Shown: positions 7,875-15,307, numbered from the stretch's first letter. The stretch is DNA of 15,321 nucleotides from DASUBV01 sp035763085 (GCA_035763085.1 DASUBV010000007.1:1-15321), one strand, 5' to 3'. Translations and numbers: made by a program. The notes: generated from the sequence alone by a model not told the origin.

Positions 7875-9226
7875 CCTCCGGCCCGGCCAGCACCGCGGCG
7901 CCCGCCGGCCCGGGCGCGGCGCCCGGTTTCGTGACGAGCCCGGCCCCCGGGCCGGCGAACGCGGCGGACGGGCTGCCCTGCGCGGTGCTGTGGAGCCTGT
8001 CCGCGCACGCGCGGCGGCTGCTGACGCTCGCCGCGGCGGGGCTGGTGCTGGCCGTGGTGACTGGCCGGCCCGAGTTCGCCGGCGTGGCCGCCCCGGCGGT
8101 GCTGCTGCTGGCGGCCTGGCCGGCCCGGCGGCCGGGCCGGGTCACGGTGGCCGCGCGGGTCACCGCGCAGCAGCTGGTGGAGGGCGAGCAGGCGGCCATC
8201 GTGGTCCGGCTCAGCGGTCATGGTGACCTGGCCGTGCAGGCGACGATCACGGCGGCCGAGGCGTTCGAGTCCGGCCCCGGGACCGAGCAGGGCGCGGGCG
8301 GCAGCGCTGCGCTCCGCGTCCCGTTCCGGGTCCGTCAATGGGGCGTGCGGCGGGTCGGCCGGCTGGACATCGTGCTGCGCGACCGGTTCCGGCTGTGGGA
8401 GGGCCGCCTGGGGCTGACGCTGCCGCGGGTGGAGTGCCACCCGCGGCCGGCCGAGCTGCGCGGCCGGATCGTGCTGAGCCGGCTGCCGAGCCGGCTGGGC
8501 GAGCACCCGTCGCGTGCGGCGGGCGAGGGCATCGAGTTCGCCGGGGTACGCCAGTTCGTGCCGGGCGACCGGCAGCGGCGGATCAACTGGCCCGCGACGA
8601 CGCGGACCGGCTCGGTGCAGCTGAACACGTTCACGGCGGAGCGGACGCAGAACATCGTGGTGCTGGCCGATGCGACGGCCAGCGTCGGGGAGAAGGGCGC
8701 GACGTCGCTGGACCTGGCGTTCCGGGCGGCGGCGGGCACGATCGGCTGCTATCTGGCGGCCGGCGACCGGGTGGGCCTGATCGTCTACGCCGACCGGCTC
8801 AGCTGGATCGGGCCCGGCCTGGGGCGGCGGCACTTCCACCGGCTGATGGACCTGCTGCTGGGCAGCCAGCCGGGCTGGGAGCTGAGCGCGGCGCTGACCC
8901 GGCTGCCGAAGGCGGCCCTGCCGCCGGGGGCGCTGATCCTGGTGTTCAGCCCGCTGCTGCACCCGCGCCTGGTCGAGGCGCTGCGTGACCTGCGCGAGCG
9001 CGGCTTCAGCGTGCTGGTGGTCGACGTGCTGACCGCAGTGCCGGCGGCCCGCTCGCGGGACCGGGTGGCGGGCCTGGCGCGGCGGGTCTGGCGGCTGGAG
9101 CAGCAGGCGATCCGGTTCTCGCTGACCGAGCTGGGCATCCCGGTGGTGCACTGGGACGGCCAGCAGAGCCTGGACGAGCCGCTGGCGCCGTACACGCGGC
9201 GGGTGATGCTGGCGGGGCGGACTTGA
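7871..9226 (+). CDS. DUF58-domain (vWA-like) protein
   Basis: A 451-residue partner of the MoxR ATPase. After a Pro/Ala-rich N-terminus there are two hydrophobic segments (about 49-64 and 70-84), so the protein is membrane-anchored. A beta-rich middle part follows, then the DUF58 hallmark at about 218-247: GEGIEFAGVRQFVPGD followed by RQRRINWPATTRTG. The vWA-like fold continues with a MIDAS-type strand VVLADATASV (DxTxS at 267-271, against the usual DxSxS), where a divalent metal would bind. In MoxR systems such proteins bind the ATPase and its clients. The ATG overlaps the MoxR stop (ATGA) and the stop overlaps the next gene (TTGA). There is no sign of truncation. Confidence 0.93.
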
Positions 9227-9858
9227 CCGGCCGCGCCGCCCGCCGCGCGGGCCCGCCCGGCAGCCAGGGCCGCCCGCCGGGGATCTGGCGCAGCCCGGCG
9301 GCGGCCCGGCTGCGGGACACCGCGGCGGCCGGCCTGCTGGCCGCGCTCATCATCGCCTGGGCGGCGGTCCCCGCCGCCGGGGCCCGGCCGGGCACCAGGA
9401 TCACCATCATCATCGCGGTCATCAGCGCCATCGCCAGCCTGGGCCGGCTGGCGACCGCGGACGCCCAGGTCGGCGGGCATGCCTTCGACACGCTGCCGGT
9501 GCGGGCGGCGGCGCAGGCCATCATGGCGACCAAGTTCCTGCCCTGGTCAGAGATCCTGATCGTCGCCGTGCTGGTGCTGGAGGCGCTGCACCAGCACGGC
9601 GCCTGGCACGCCGGGGTGCTGGGCGTGGCGGTGCTGGCCTACCTGTTCGCCGTGCACCTGGGCGAGTCGGGCACCCGGCTGCGCGCGCTGGCGCCGCAGC
9701 TGCCGGTGCTGGCGGCCGGGCTCGGGGTGCTGGTGCTCGCGGTCGCCGCGGCCGTGCTGCCGCAGCTGACCGGCGGGCCGGGCGAGCTGCTGCGGGTCCT
9801 GGCGGTCACGGCCGCCGTCGTCGCCGCGGCACTGGCCCTGCCGGTCACCCGGCGCTAG
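9223..9858 (+). CDS. Six-helix membrane protein ending the MoxR operon, unknown function
   Basis: A 211-residue integral membrane protein that I do not recognise. A basic N-terminal tail (about 30 residues, rich in Arg and Pro) precedes hydrophobic segments at about 35-53, 59-75, 107-121, 129-146, 158-180 and 189-206. Conserved-looking polar stretches between helices are SLGRLATADAQVGGHAFDTL (72-91) and FLPWSE (105-110). The TTG start at 9223 overlaps the DUF58 stop in TTGA; only a weak G-rich ribosome site precedes it, so coupling to DUF58 translation is likely. It is followed at once by a strong inverted repeat. It may anchor or be a client of the MoxR/DUF58 pair, which is inference from position only. 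Confidence 0.85.
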   Translation: MTGRAARRAGPPGSQGRPPGIWRSPAAARLRDTAAAGLLAALIIAWAAVPAAGARPGTRITIIIAVISAIASLGRLATADAQVGGHAFDTLPVRAAAQAIMATKFLPWSEILIVAVLVLEALHQHGAWHAGVLGVAVLAYLFAVHLGESGTRLRALAPQLPVLAAGLGVLVLAVAAAVLPQLTGGPGELLRVLAVTAAVVAAALALPVTRR

Positions 9859-9906
9859 CGGCCGGCCGGGCGCTGCCCGCGGCTACGCCCGGCGCCGGCC
9901 GGCCGC
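9858..9906. terminator. Terminator-like hairpin between convergent genes
   Basis: A 15-bp stem with one bulged G (9858-9873 with 9892-9906) has an 18-nt loop. It begins at the last base of the stop codon at 9856-9858. The convergent gamma-glutamyltransferase gene ends at 9944, so the structure may end both transcripts. It contains GGCCGGCC repeats and no U-tract. Confidence 0.55.
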
Positions 9907-9943
9907 CGGCGACCGGACCTCTCCCGCCCGGCCGACCGGGCTG

Positions 9944-11797
9944 CTACCGCCCGGCTGCGTAGCCCTGCATGCCGCGCGGGTTGGCCCCGGCGTACAGGAA
10001 GCCGCCGTCACGGCCGATGGCGCTGACCCGGCCCAGCGACCAGGCCGGCCGGATCTCCACCTCGTGGCCGCGGCGGCGCAGTTCCTCGACGACCGCGGGG
10101 TCGGTCCGCGCCTCGACCGACAGCGACCGCGGCTGCGCGCCGCGCGGGTAGAACGAGGACGGGACGTGGTCGTGGTGGAAGGCCGGGAAGTCGATCGCCT
10201 CCTGCAGGTTCATCCCGAACACGGCGTGGTTGAGGAACACCTGCAGCGTCCACTGGTCCTGCTGGTCGCCGCCGGGGGTGCCGAAGGCCAGGTACGGCTT
10301 CCCGTCGCGGAGCGCCAGGCTCGGCGACAAGGTGGTGCGCGGGCGGCGGCGCGGCGCCAGGGAGCTGGCGAAGCCCGGCGTCAGCGCGAACATCTGGCCC
10401 CGGGTGCTCAGGCAGAAGCCCAGGCCGGGGACGGCCGGCGAGCTGTGCAGCCAGCCGCCGCTCGGCGTGGCGGCGACGATGTTGCCGAACCGGTCGGCCA
10501 CGTCCAGGTGGCAGGTGTCGCCCGGGCCCACCTCGGGCAGGGCGACGCCAGCCGTCGGCTCGCCGACGCCGGCGCTGGCGGCATCGGTGCGCGCGGAGTA
10601 CGGGCCGGCGGTGCCGTTTTCCTGGCCGCCGAACGCCGCCCGCGCGTAACCCGGCAGCCGGCCGGGCTCGCCGGCCGGCGCGCCGGGCACCAGGTCGCCG
10701 GACGCCTGACCGGTGATGAGCGCGCGCCGCTGCGCGGCGTACTGCGCCGACAGCAGGCCGGCCAGCGGGACGTCGGTCTGCCGCGGGTCGCCGTAGAAGG
10801 CCTCCCGGTCGGCGAAGGCCAGCTTGGACGCCTCGGTGACGGTGTGGATGAAATCGGCGCTGCCGGCGCCCATGGCCGCCAGGTCGAAGCCGTCCAGCAG
10901 CGCGAGCTGCTGCAGGAACACCGGGCCCTGCCCCCACGGCCCGGTCTTGCACACCGTCAGGCCGCGGAAGTCCAGCGTGACCGGATCCTCGTGGCTGGCC
11001 CGCCAGCCGGCCAGGTCATCGCCGCTGAGCAGGCCGCGGTGCGGCTGCCCCGAGGTGTCCATGACCTCGGTCCCGGACACGTAGGCGGCGATCGCCTCGG
11101 CCACGAAGCCCTCGTAGAAAGCCCGCCGGGCCGCCTCGATCTGCGCCTCGCGGTCACTGCCCGCGGCCTCGGCCTCCTCGACGATCCTGGCGTACACGGC
11201 GGCCAGGGCGGGATTAGCGAAACGGGCTCCCGCCGCCGGGATGCCGCCGGCCAGGTACACCTCCGCCGATGTCGGCCAGTGCGTGCGGAACAACTCGGCC
11301 ACCGACGCGATGGCCGAGCTCGCGTTGGCCAGCATCGGGTAGCCGTCGCGGGCGTAGCCGATCGCGTACTCCAGCACGTCGCGCGGCCGCATCGTGCCGT
11401 GCCGCTGCAGCAGCAGCATCCAGGTGCCGAACGCGGCGGGCACGACGGCAGGCAGGAACCCGGTGCCCGGCACCAGGTCCAGGCCGAGATCAGCGAAGTA
11501 CTCCAGGGTGGCCGCCGCCGGCGCGGGACCCTGGCCGTCGAGCACGAACGGCGCGTCCTGCCCCGCCTCGAACCCGATCACCGGAACCTCGCCAGCCGGG
11601 CCGTTCAGGTGCGGCTCGACGACCTGCAGCACGAAGCCGGTCGCCACCGCGGCGTCGAAGGCGTTGCCGCCCTTCTCCAGCACCGCCATGCCGGCCGCGG
11701 TGGCCAGCCAGTGCGTCGAGGCCACCATGCCGAACGTTCCGGCGAGCTGCGGCCTGCTGGTGAAAGGTGTGCGATAGGTCCCAATGCTGCCGGGCAC
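9944..11797 (-). CDS. Gamma-glutamyltransferase-family protein (Ntn hydrolase)
   Basis: A 617-residue homologue of gamma-glutamyltransferase, normally a self-cleaving enzyme that exposes a catalytic Thr. Recognisable parts are EKGGNAFDAAVAT (41-53), YAIGYARDGYP (144-154), FIHTVTEASKLAFADREAFYGD (316-337), the nucleophile segment GDTCHLDVADRFGNIVA with candidate T428, RPRTTLSPSLAL (485-496) and GTPGGDQQDQWTLQVFLN (506-523). Cleavage before T428 would give subunits of about 427 and 190 residues. No signal peptide is present, so it is probably cytoplasmic. The Arg that binds the gamma-glutamyl carboxylate in the E. coli enzyme appears to be Leu here (AATLEYF), and the lid-loop region before RPRTTLSPS is short. 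Transpeptidase activity on glutathione is therefore uncertain, and an acylase-like or other amide substrate is possible. The GTG start follows AAGGAGG by five bases. It stands alone between convergent and divergent neighbours. Confidence 0.92.
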   Translation of the reverse strand: MPGSIGTYRTPFTSRPQLAGTFGMVASTHWLATAAGMAVLEKGGNAFDAAVATGFVLQVVEPHLNGPAGEVPVIGFEAGQDAPFVLDGQGPAPAAATLEYFADLGLDLVPGTGFLPAVVPAAFGTWMLLLQRHGTMRPRDVLEYAIGYARDGYPMLANASSAIASVAELFRTHWPTSAEVYLAGGIPAAGARFANPALAAVYARIVEEAEAAGSDREAQIEAARRAFYEGFVAEAIAAYVSGTEVMDTSGQPHRGLLSGDDLAGWRASHEDPVTLDFRGLTVCKTGPWGQGPVFLQQLALLDGFDLAAMGAGSADFIHTVTEASKLAFADREAFYGDPRQTDVPLAGLLSAQYAAQRRALITGQASGDLVPGAPAGEPGRLPGYARAAFGGQENGTAGPYSARTDAASAGVGEPTAGVALPEVGPGDTCHLDVADRFGNIVAATPSGGWLHSSPAVPGLGFCLSTRGQMFALTPGFASSLAPRRRPRTTLSPSLALRDGKPYLAFGTPGGDQQDQWTLQVFLNHAVFGMNLQEAIDFPAFHHDHVPSSFYPRGAQPRSLSVEARTDPAVVEELRRRGHEVEIRPAWSLGRVSAIGRDGGFLYAGANPRGMQGYAAGR

Positions 11798-11988
11798 GTG
11801 CGCCTCCTTGCGGTACGGCGATGCGGAGATCCGGGAGGAATGTCCAGTCCTGACGGTAGCGACCTGCGCCGGTGCGCGCCATGAGGGCCCCCGGCGCCGG
11901 GCCATCGTGACCTGGCCCGGCTGCCCCGGCATCCGGCGCCCGGCGCGCGCCCGGTGAGATGCTGATGCCGTCCGCGTGCCAGCTTGCG

Positions 11989-12012
11989 CGTGCCGGGCCG
12001 GCGCCCGGCACG
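11989..12012 (+). promoter_or_regulatory. Leader hairpin before the first DUF4232 gene
   Basis: A perfect 9-bp stem (CGTGCCGGG at 11989-11997 with its complement at 12004-12012) has a 6-nt loop and ends 51 bases before the start codon. It lies in the 266-bp gap (11798-12063) between the divergent gamma-glutamyltransferase and DUF4232 genes. I see no clear promoter in that gap on either strand. The hairpin could be an mRNA 5' structure or an operator; which is unknown. Confidence 0.35.
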
Positions 12013-12063
12013 GATGCCGGCAAGTCGTGCCGCGCCACCTCGCCCGCCAGTGAAGGAAAGCCG

Positions 12064-12735
12064 ATGCCCGCTCCGCTCGCCCCCGCCCGGCCGGCGCTCG
12101 CCGCCGCCGTCCTCGCCTGCACCGCCGGGCTGCTGACCGCCTGCAGTTCCGGCGGCAGCCCGTCCGCCGGCGCGGCCCCGACGGTGACTGTCACGAGCAC
12201 GGCGCCCGCCGGCGGCGGCACCGCGGCCGGCGCCAGCTCGGCCGGGACCGGCGGGACCGGCGGCGGCGCCAGCGGCAGCGGCGGCGCGGGCGGCCCCGCG
12301 CCGTGCGCGACGGCCGGCCTGAGGGTGACCACCGGCCAGGCCAACGGCGCGGCGGGCAGCGTGATCGTGCCGCTGGAGTTCAGCAACACCGGCACGGCCA
12401 GCTGCACGCTGTACGGCTACCCGGGCGTGTCGTTCGTGACCGGCCAGGATGGCAGCCAGATCGGCGCGTCCGCGGGCCAGGACCCGGCGACGCCGCGGCA
12501 GCAGGTCACCCTCGCGCCGGGCGGCACGGCGCACGCGCTGCTGCAGGTGGCCGTGGCGCAGAACTTCCCCGCGACCCGGTGCAAGCCGGCCACCGCGCAC
12601 CTGCTGAAGGTCTACCCGCCCGGCCAGACCGCTGCGCTGTACGTCAGCTACACCGCGGCTACCTGCTCCAACCCGTCCAAGGCGGTCCGCACGCTGATGG
12701 TGCAGACAGTGCAGCCCGGAGCGGGAGGATCCTGA
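12064..12735 (+). CDS. DUF4232 lipoprotein, first of four
   Basis: A 223-residue exported protein of unknown function. The N-terminus is a lipoprotein signal with lipobox LTAC (C27), so it should be anchored to the outer face of the membrane. A Gly/Ala/Ser/Thr linker (28-78), partly encoded by tandem GGGACCGGC repeats near 12243, precedes the DUF4232 domain (about 80-218). Domain landmarks are NGAAGSVIVPLEFSNTG, CTLYGYPGVSF, LAPGGTAHALLQVAVAQNFP and LLKVYPPGQ. Cysteines 81, 114, 173 and 201 match the positions in the three downstream paralogues and could form two disulfides. The ATG at 12064 follows AAGGAAAG; an upstream in-frame ATG at 11959 would hide the signal peptide. It heads a cluster of four paralogues. 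Confidence 0.92.
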   Translation: MPAPLAPARPALAAAVLACTAGLLTACSSGGSPSAGAAPTVTVTSTAPAGGGTAAGASSAGTGGTGGGASGSGGAGGPAPCATAGLRVTTGQANGAAGSVIVPLEFSNTGTASCTLYGYPGVSFVTGQDGSQIGASAGQDPATPRQQVTLAPGGTAHALLQVAVAQNFPATRCKPATAHLLKVYPPGQTAALYVSYTAATCSNPSKAVRTLMVQTVQPGAGGS

Positions 12736-12740
12736 CACCA

Positions 12741-12772
12741 AACAACCGGGGCGCCCGGATTGGCGTCGTACT
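12741..12772 (+). promoter_or_regulatory. Candidate ECF-sigma promoter before the second DUF4232 gene
   Basis: AACAACC at 12741-12747 is followed after 16 bases by CGTCGTACT at 12764-12772. This has the AAC-type -35 and CGT-type -10 expected of ECF sigma promoters, with CAACC-N16-CGTC spacing. Nearly the same motif recurs upstream of the third DUF4232 gene. The -10 element ends 47 bases before the start codon. Confidence 0.5.
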
Positions 12773-12777
12773 TTTCA

Positions 12778-12799
12778 GAGCCGCTGCCCCAGGCGGCTC
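12778..12799 (+). other. Hairpin in the 5' untranslated region of the second DUF4232 gene
   Basis: GAGCCGC (12778-12784) pairs perfectly with GCGGCTC (12793-12799) across an 8-nt loop. It lies between the candidate -10 element and the ribosome site at about 12804-12811, so it would sit near the very 5' end of the mRNA and might stabilise it. It could instead end the upstream transcript. Confidence 0.35.
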
Positions 12800-12819
12800 G
12801 GAGTGAGAAGGCGGCACCG

Positions 12820-13593
12820 ATGACGCTCTTTTCCACCCCCAGGGTCAGGCTCTCCCAGCTCAGGACAGGGTTCAGGACGCCAGCGGCGTGCGCGGTCTTA
12901 GCGGCCGCCTCCCTGGTCGCCGCCGGGTGCGCGAGCCCCGGCGGGCACCCGCACGCCGACAGCCGGCCCGGCGCGCACCGCATCCCGGCCAGCTCCGGCA
13001 GCCCGCCGCACGCCGCGCCCACGGTGGTGCCCTCGACCACCCCGGCCGCGCCGCGGTCCTCGCCCGCCGCGACGCGGCCGCCGTCGCCCGCGCCCTCCCT
13101 GGCCCCCGCCCCGGGCAGGCCGGCGCCGGGCGGCTCGGCGGGCACCAGGGCGCTGCCGCAGTGCTCCAGCAGCGCCCTGCAGGTCAGCGTCGGCGGCGCG
13201 AACGGCGCGGCGGGCAGCATCTACTACCCGCTGGACTTCACCAACATCTCGGCCAGCGCCTGCGTGATGTACGGCTATCCCGGCGTCTCGTTCGTGGCCG
13301 GCCCCGGCGGCGGCCAGCTCGGCGGCGCGGCGGTGCGCAACCACACGTTCGCGGCGGGCCGGGTGACGCTGTCTCCCGGCGCGGTCGCGCACGCCTCGGT
13401 GCAGGTCGTCGTCGCGCAGAACTACCCGGCCCGGATGTGCCGGCCGGTCACCGCGCACTGGCTGCGGGTGTACCCGCCCGGCCAGTACGCCCCGCTGTAT
13501 GCCAGCCTGACCGCCGCGACCTGCACGGGCAGCGTCCCCGGCGGCAGCACGCTGGGGATCTACGTGGTCAGGCCGGGAGCCAACGGCCCATAG
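12820..13593 (+). CDS. DUF4232 lipoprotein, second of four
   Basis: A 257-residue exported protein of unknown function. The signal sequence ends in AAGC (C37), an acceptable lipobox with Ala at -3. A long Pro/Ala/Ser-rich linker (38-112) likely spans the cell wall and is the longest of the four. The DUF4232 domain (about 113-254) contains NGAAGSIYYPLDFTNIS, CVMYGYPGVSFVAG, LSPGAVAHASVQVVVAQNYP and WLRVYPPGQ, and is very close to the first gene's domain. Cysteines 115, 148, 207 and 235 are in the shared positions. The ATG at 12820 has GAGAAGG eight bases upstream; an in-frame ATG at 12760 would add 20 residues but falls on the candidate promoter. It is probably transcribed from its own ECF-type promoter. 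Confidence 0.92.
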   Translation: MTLFSTPRVRLSQLRTGFRTPAACAVLAAASLVAAGCASPGGHPHADSRPGAHRIPASSGSPPHAAPTVVPSTTPAAPRSSPAATRPPSPAPSLAPAPGRPAPGGSAGTRALPQCSSSALQVSVGGANGAAGSIYYPLDFTNISASACVMYGYPGVSFVAGPGGGQLGGAAVRNHTFAAGRVTLSPGAVAHASVQVVVAQNYPARMCRPVTAHWLRVYPPGQYAPLYASLTAATCTGSVPGGSTLGIYVVRPGANGP

Positions 13594-13636
13594 CGACGGC
13601 CGCGGGCAACATTTGCGTCACAGCACCGGGGCGCCG

Positions 13637-13669
13637 AACAACCCCGGGCCGATGCCGGCGCGTCGTACT
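13637..13669 (+). promoter_or_regulatory. Candidate ECF-sigma promoter before the third DUF4232 gene
   Basis: AACAACC at 13637-13643 is followed after 17 bases by CGTCGTACT at 13661-13669, 36 bases before the start codon. The -35 and -10 elements are identical to those before the second DUF4232 gene and the spacing differs by one base. The 10-mer CCGGGGCGCC also occurs in both gaps (12746-12755 and 13626-13635), at different places relative to the motif. Confidence 0.5.
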
Positions 13670-13705
13670 AAACGAGGACCCGGTCCCGGGCTGCCAGGAG
13701 AGGCG

Positions 13706-14383
13706 ATGCTGATGAGCAGACGCATACCGGGCAGCTGCCTGCGGGCCAGGCGCTGGCCGCCGGTCATCGCGGCCGGGGCGGCCGCGGCGCTGAGCACGGC
13801 GTTAGCCGCCTGCGGCTCGCTGCAGGCGGGCTCCGCCGGCGCCACCGCGCCGGCCGGCCAGGGCGGGGGCCTGGCCAGCTCCGGCGCCGCGACCAGCGCC
13901 GCGAGTCCCGGTTCTGTCAGCAGTCCCGCCGCCACCTGCACGGCCGCCGGGCTGAGGGTGGTCCTGGACACGGCGGCAGCCGGGGTCGCGGCGGGCAGCT
14001 ACTACGTGCCACTGGAGTTCACCAACACCACCAGCCAGCCCTGCCAGCTGGCCGGGTTCCCGGACGTCGCGCTGACCTCGGGCGCCGCCGGCCGGCAGAT
14101 CGGGCCGCGAGCCGCAGCCGACCGCTCGGTCAGGTCGGCCGCCGTACTGCTGGCCGCGGGCGCCACCGCGCACGCATGGCTGCAGGTGAGCGACGCCGCG
14201 AGCTACCCGGCGGGCATCTGCCATCCGGTCACCGCCGCCGGGATGCGCGTCACCGCGCCGGGCGCGCAGCGCACCAGTTACCTGGCGCACCGCCTGCCCG
14301 CCTGCAGGGCAGCGCTTCCGGGCAGCCAGATTCTCACGGTCCACCCGGTCCAGCCGGGCCGGGCGAAGCGCGGGACCGCCTAG
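13706..14383 (+). CDS. DUF4232 lipoprotein, third of four
   Basis: A 225-residue exported protein of unknown function. A basic N-terminus and hydrophobic stretch lead to the lipobox LAAC (C36). A short Gly/Ser/Ala linker (37-75) is followed by the DUF4232 domain (about 77-217) with GSYYVPLEFTNTTSQPC, LAGFPDVALTSG and LAAGATAHAWLQVSDAASYP. Cysteines 78, 113, 172 and 200 occupy the same places as in the neighbours. The domain is more divergent than the first two: it has lost the VYPPGQ segment, reading VTAPGAQ instead. The ATG at 13706 has AGGAG five bases upstream; a second ATG at 13712 is less well spaced. Its own ECF-like promoter motif lies just upstream. Confidence 0.92.
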   Translation: MLMSRRIPGSCLRARRWPPVIAAGAAAALSTALAACGSLQAGSAGATAPAGQGGGLASSGAATSAASPGSVSSPAATCTAAGLRVVLDTAAAGVAAGSYYVPLEFTNTTSQPCQLAGFPDVALTSGAAGRQIGPRAAADRSVRSAAVLLAAGATAHAWLQVSDAASYPAGICHPVTAAGMRVTAPGAQRTSYLAHRLPACRAALPGSQILTVHPVQPGRAKRGTA

Positions 14384-14468
14384 CGCGCTCGCGCAGTCAC
14401 CCGGCCGCCAGGCGGCACGGGGCGCCCTGACCCGGCCGGCACGCCCGGCGCGGGGCAGGTCAGCAGGA

Positions 14469-14494
14469 CCCGCGGCCGCCATCCCGGCCGCGGG
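14469..14494 (+). terminator. Terminator-like hairpin after the third DUF4232 gene
   Basis: A perfect 10-bp stem (CCCGCGGCCG at 14469-14478 with 14485-14494) has a 6-nt loop. A smaller stem lies closer to the stop codon (GCCGC/GCGGC, 14404-14416, loop CAG). Together they probably end transcription of the third gene and separate it from the fourth. Confidence 0.45.
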
Positions 14495-14509
14495 CGGGGA
14501 TCACGGTGA

Positions 14510-14539
14510 CCGCCTGGCGGGGGAAATCAGGCCAGGCGG
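14510..14539 (+). other. Inverted repeat upstream of the fourth DUF4232 gene
   Basis: CCGCCTGGC (14510-14518) and its complement (14531-14539) form a 9-bp stem with a 12-nt loop that contains the only AT-rich patch nearby (GGGGGAAATCAG). It may be an operator or an mRNA leader structure. No recognisable ECF-type motif is seen in this gap, unlike the two before it. Confidence 0.3.
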
Positions 14540-14552
14540 ATCGCCGCTAGCC

Positions 14553-14574
14553 GGCCCGCGCCGCGGCGCGGGCC
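14553..14574 (+). promoter_or_regulatory. 22-bp perfect palindrome before the fourth DUF4232 gene
   Basis: Positions 14553-14574 read the same on both strands, with half-site GGCCCGCGCCG. The palindrome ends 16 bases before the GGAGG ribosome site (14591-14595) and 25 before the start codon. Its position suits a dimeric regulator binding over the promoter or a hairpin in the leader. It consists only of G and C, so chance in this base composition must be considered. Confidence 0.35.
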
Positions 14575-14599
14575 AGGGGCCTTAAGCCCAGGAGGGGGC

Positions 14600-15283
14600 A
14601 TGTTGATGAAGCTCGGAATGCGCGCGGCCGGCCACGCCGTGGGCGGCACCGCGCTGATGTGCGCGGCGGCGCTGCTGCCGGGAACAGCGTTCGCGGCCGC
14701 CGCGTCGCCGGTCAAGCCGGGCGTGGTCACCGCGGCGGCAGCCGGGGCGGTGCTGGCGGAACTGTCGGCCAGAACGCACTCGGGCACCGCGCCGGCGCGC
14801 AGCACGCCGACCGGGACCGCGACCACTTCGCGGGGCAGCTCGGACAGCACGCAGCCGGCCTGGAGGTTCCGGCGCTGCAAGGCCTGGCAGACGCAGATCT
14901 GGATGGGCATCCCGGGCTCGGGGGCCGCGGGGACGATCTTCTACCCGCTGGAGTTCACCAACATCAGCAAGCACCCGTGCAAGATCTGGGGCTTCCCCCG
15001 GGTCACCGCCAAGGGCAAGCACGGGCAGATCGGCAAGGCCGCTCGCCACGTCGGCAGCAGGAAGAAGCACGTGGTGGAGCTGTGGCCGGGCCAGACCGCG
15101 CACGCCCGGCTCGGCATCATCCAGGCCGGCAACGTGTGCAGCAAGCCCGTGTGGTCCTTCGGGCTGAAGGTGCGGGCACCGCATCAGGGCAGGTCCACGG
15201 TGATCCCGTACAGCTTCCTGGCGTGCTTCCACAAGCGCGTCCTGGTTGTCGGCCCGGTCAGGAAGGGCGTCGGCATCCCGTAG
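14600..15283 (+). CDS. DUF4232 secreted cationic protein, fourth of four
   Basis: A 227-residue exported protein of unknown function. It has an ordinary cleavable signal peptide (hydrophobic about 11-30, likely cut after AFA at residue 32) rather than a lipobox. A Thr/Ser/Ala linker (about 36-85) precedes the DUF4232 domain (about 90-222), with GTIFYPLEFTNISKHPC, WGFPRVTAKGKHGQIG and LWPGQTAHARLGIIQAGN. Cysteines 93, 127, 180 and 209 keep the four shared positions. Unlike the other three, the mature part is rich in Lys and Arg (for example GSRKKHVVEL and HKRVLVVGPVRKG) and should be strongly basic. The ATG at 14600 follows GGAGG by four bases; the ATG at 14606 is ten bases from it and equally possible. 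It is preceded by palindromic DNA rather than the ECF-like motif. Confidence 0.9.
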   Translation: MLMKLGMRAAGHAVGGTALMCAAALLPGTAFAAAASPVKPGVVTAAAAGAVLAELSARTHSGTAPARSTPTGTATTSRGSSDSTQPAWRFRRCKAWQTQIWMGIPGSGAAGTIFYPLEFTNISKHPCKIWGFPRVTAKGKHGQIGKAARHVGSRKKHVVELWPGQTAHARLGIIQAGNVCSKPVWSFGLKVRAPHQGRSTVIPYSFLACFHKRVLVVGPVRKGVGIP

Positions 15284-15294
15284 CCAGGGCCGAG

Positions 15295-15307
15295 TCCCGC
15301 CGCGGGA
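15295..15307 (+). terminator. Short hairpin after the last DUF4232 gene
   Basis: TCCCG (15295-15299) and CGGGA (15303-15307) form a 5-bp stem with a CCG loop, 12 bases after the stop codon. A G-rich run follows to the window end. This is weak as a terminator, and the full structure may extend past the window. Confidence 0.2.

Noticed and set aside
10064..11884. Long open frame of about 600 codons on the plus strand, opposite the gamma-glutamyltransferase gene
   Set aside because: It is the antisense shadow of a well-supported gene. The translation is rich in Arg, Gly, His and Gln with no recognisable domain, as expected from GC-rich third-position bias.
12243..12262. Tandem GGGACCGGC repeat, considered as a DNA repeat element
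   Set aside because: It has only two copies inside the Gly/Thr-rich linker of a lipoprotein and is explained by low-complexity coding sequence.
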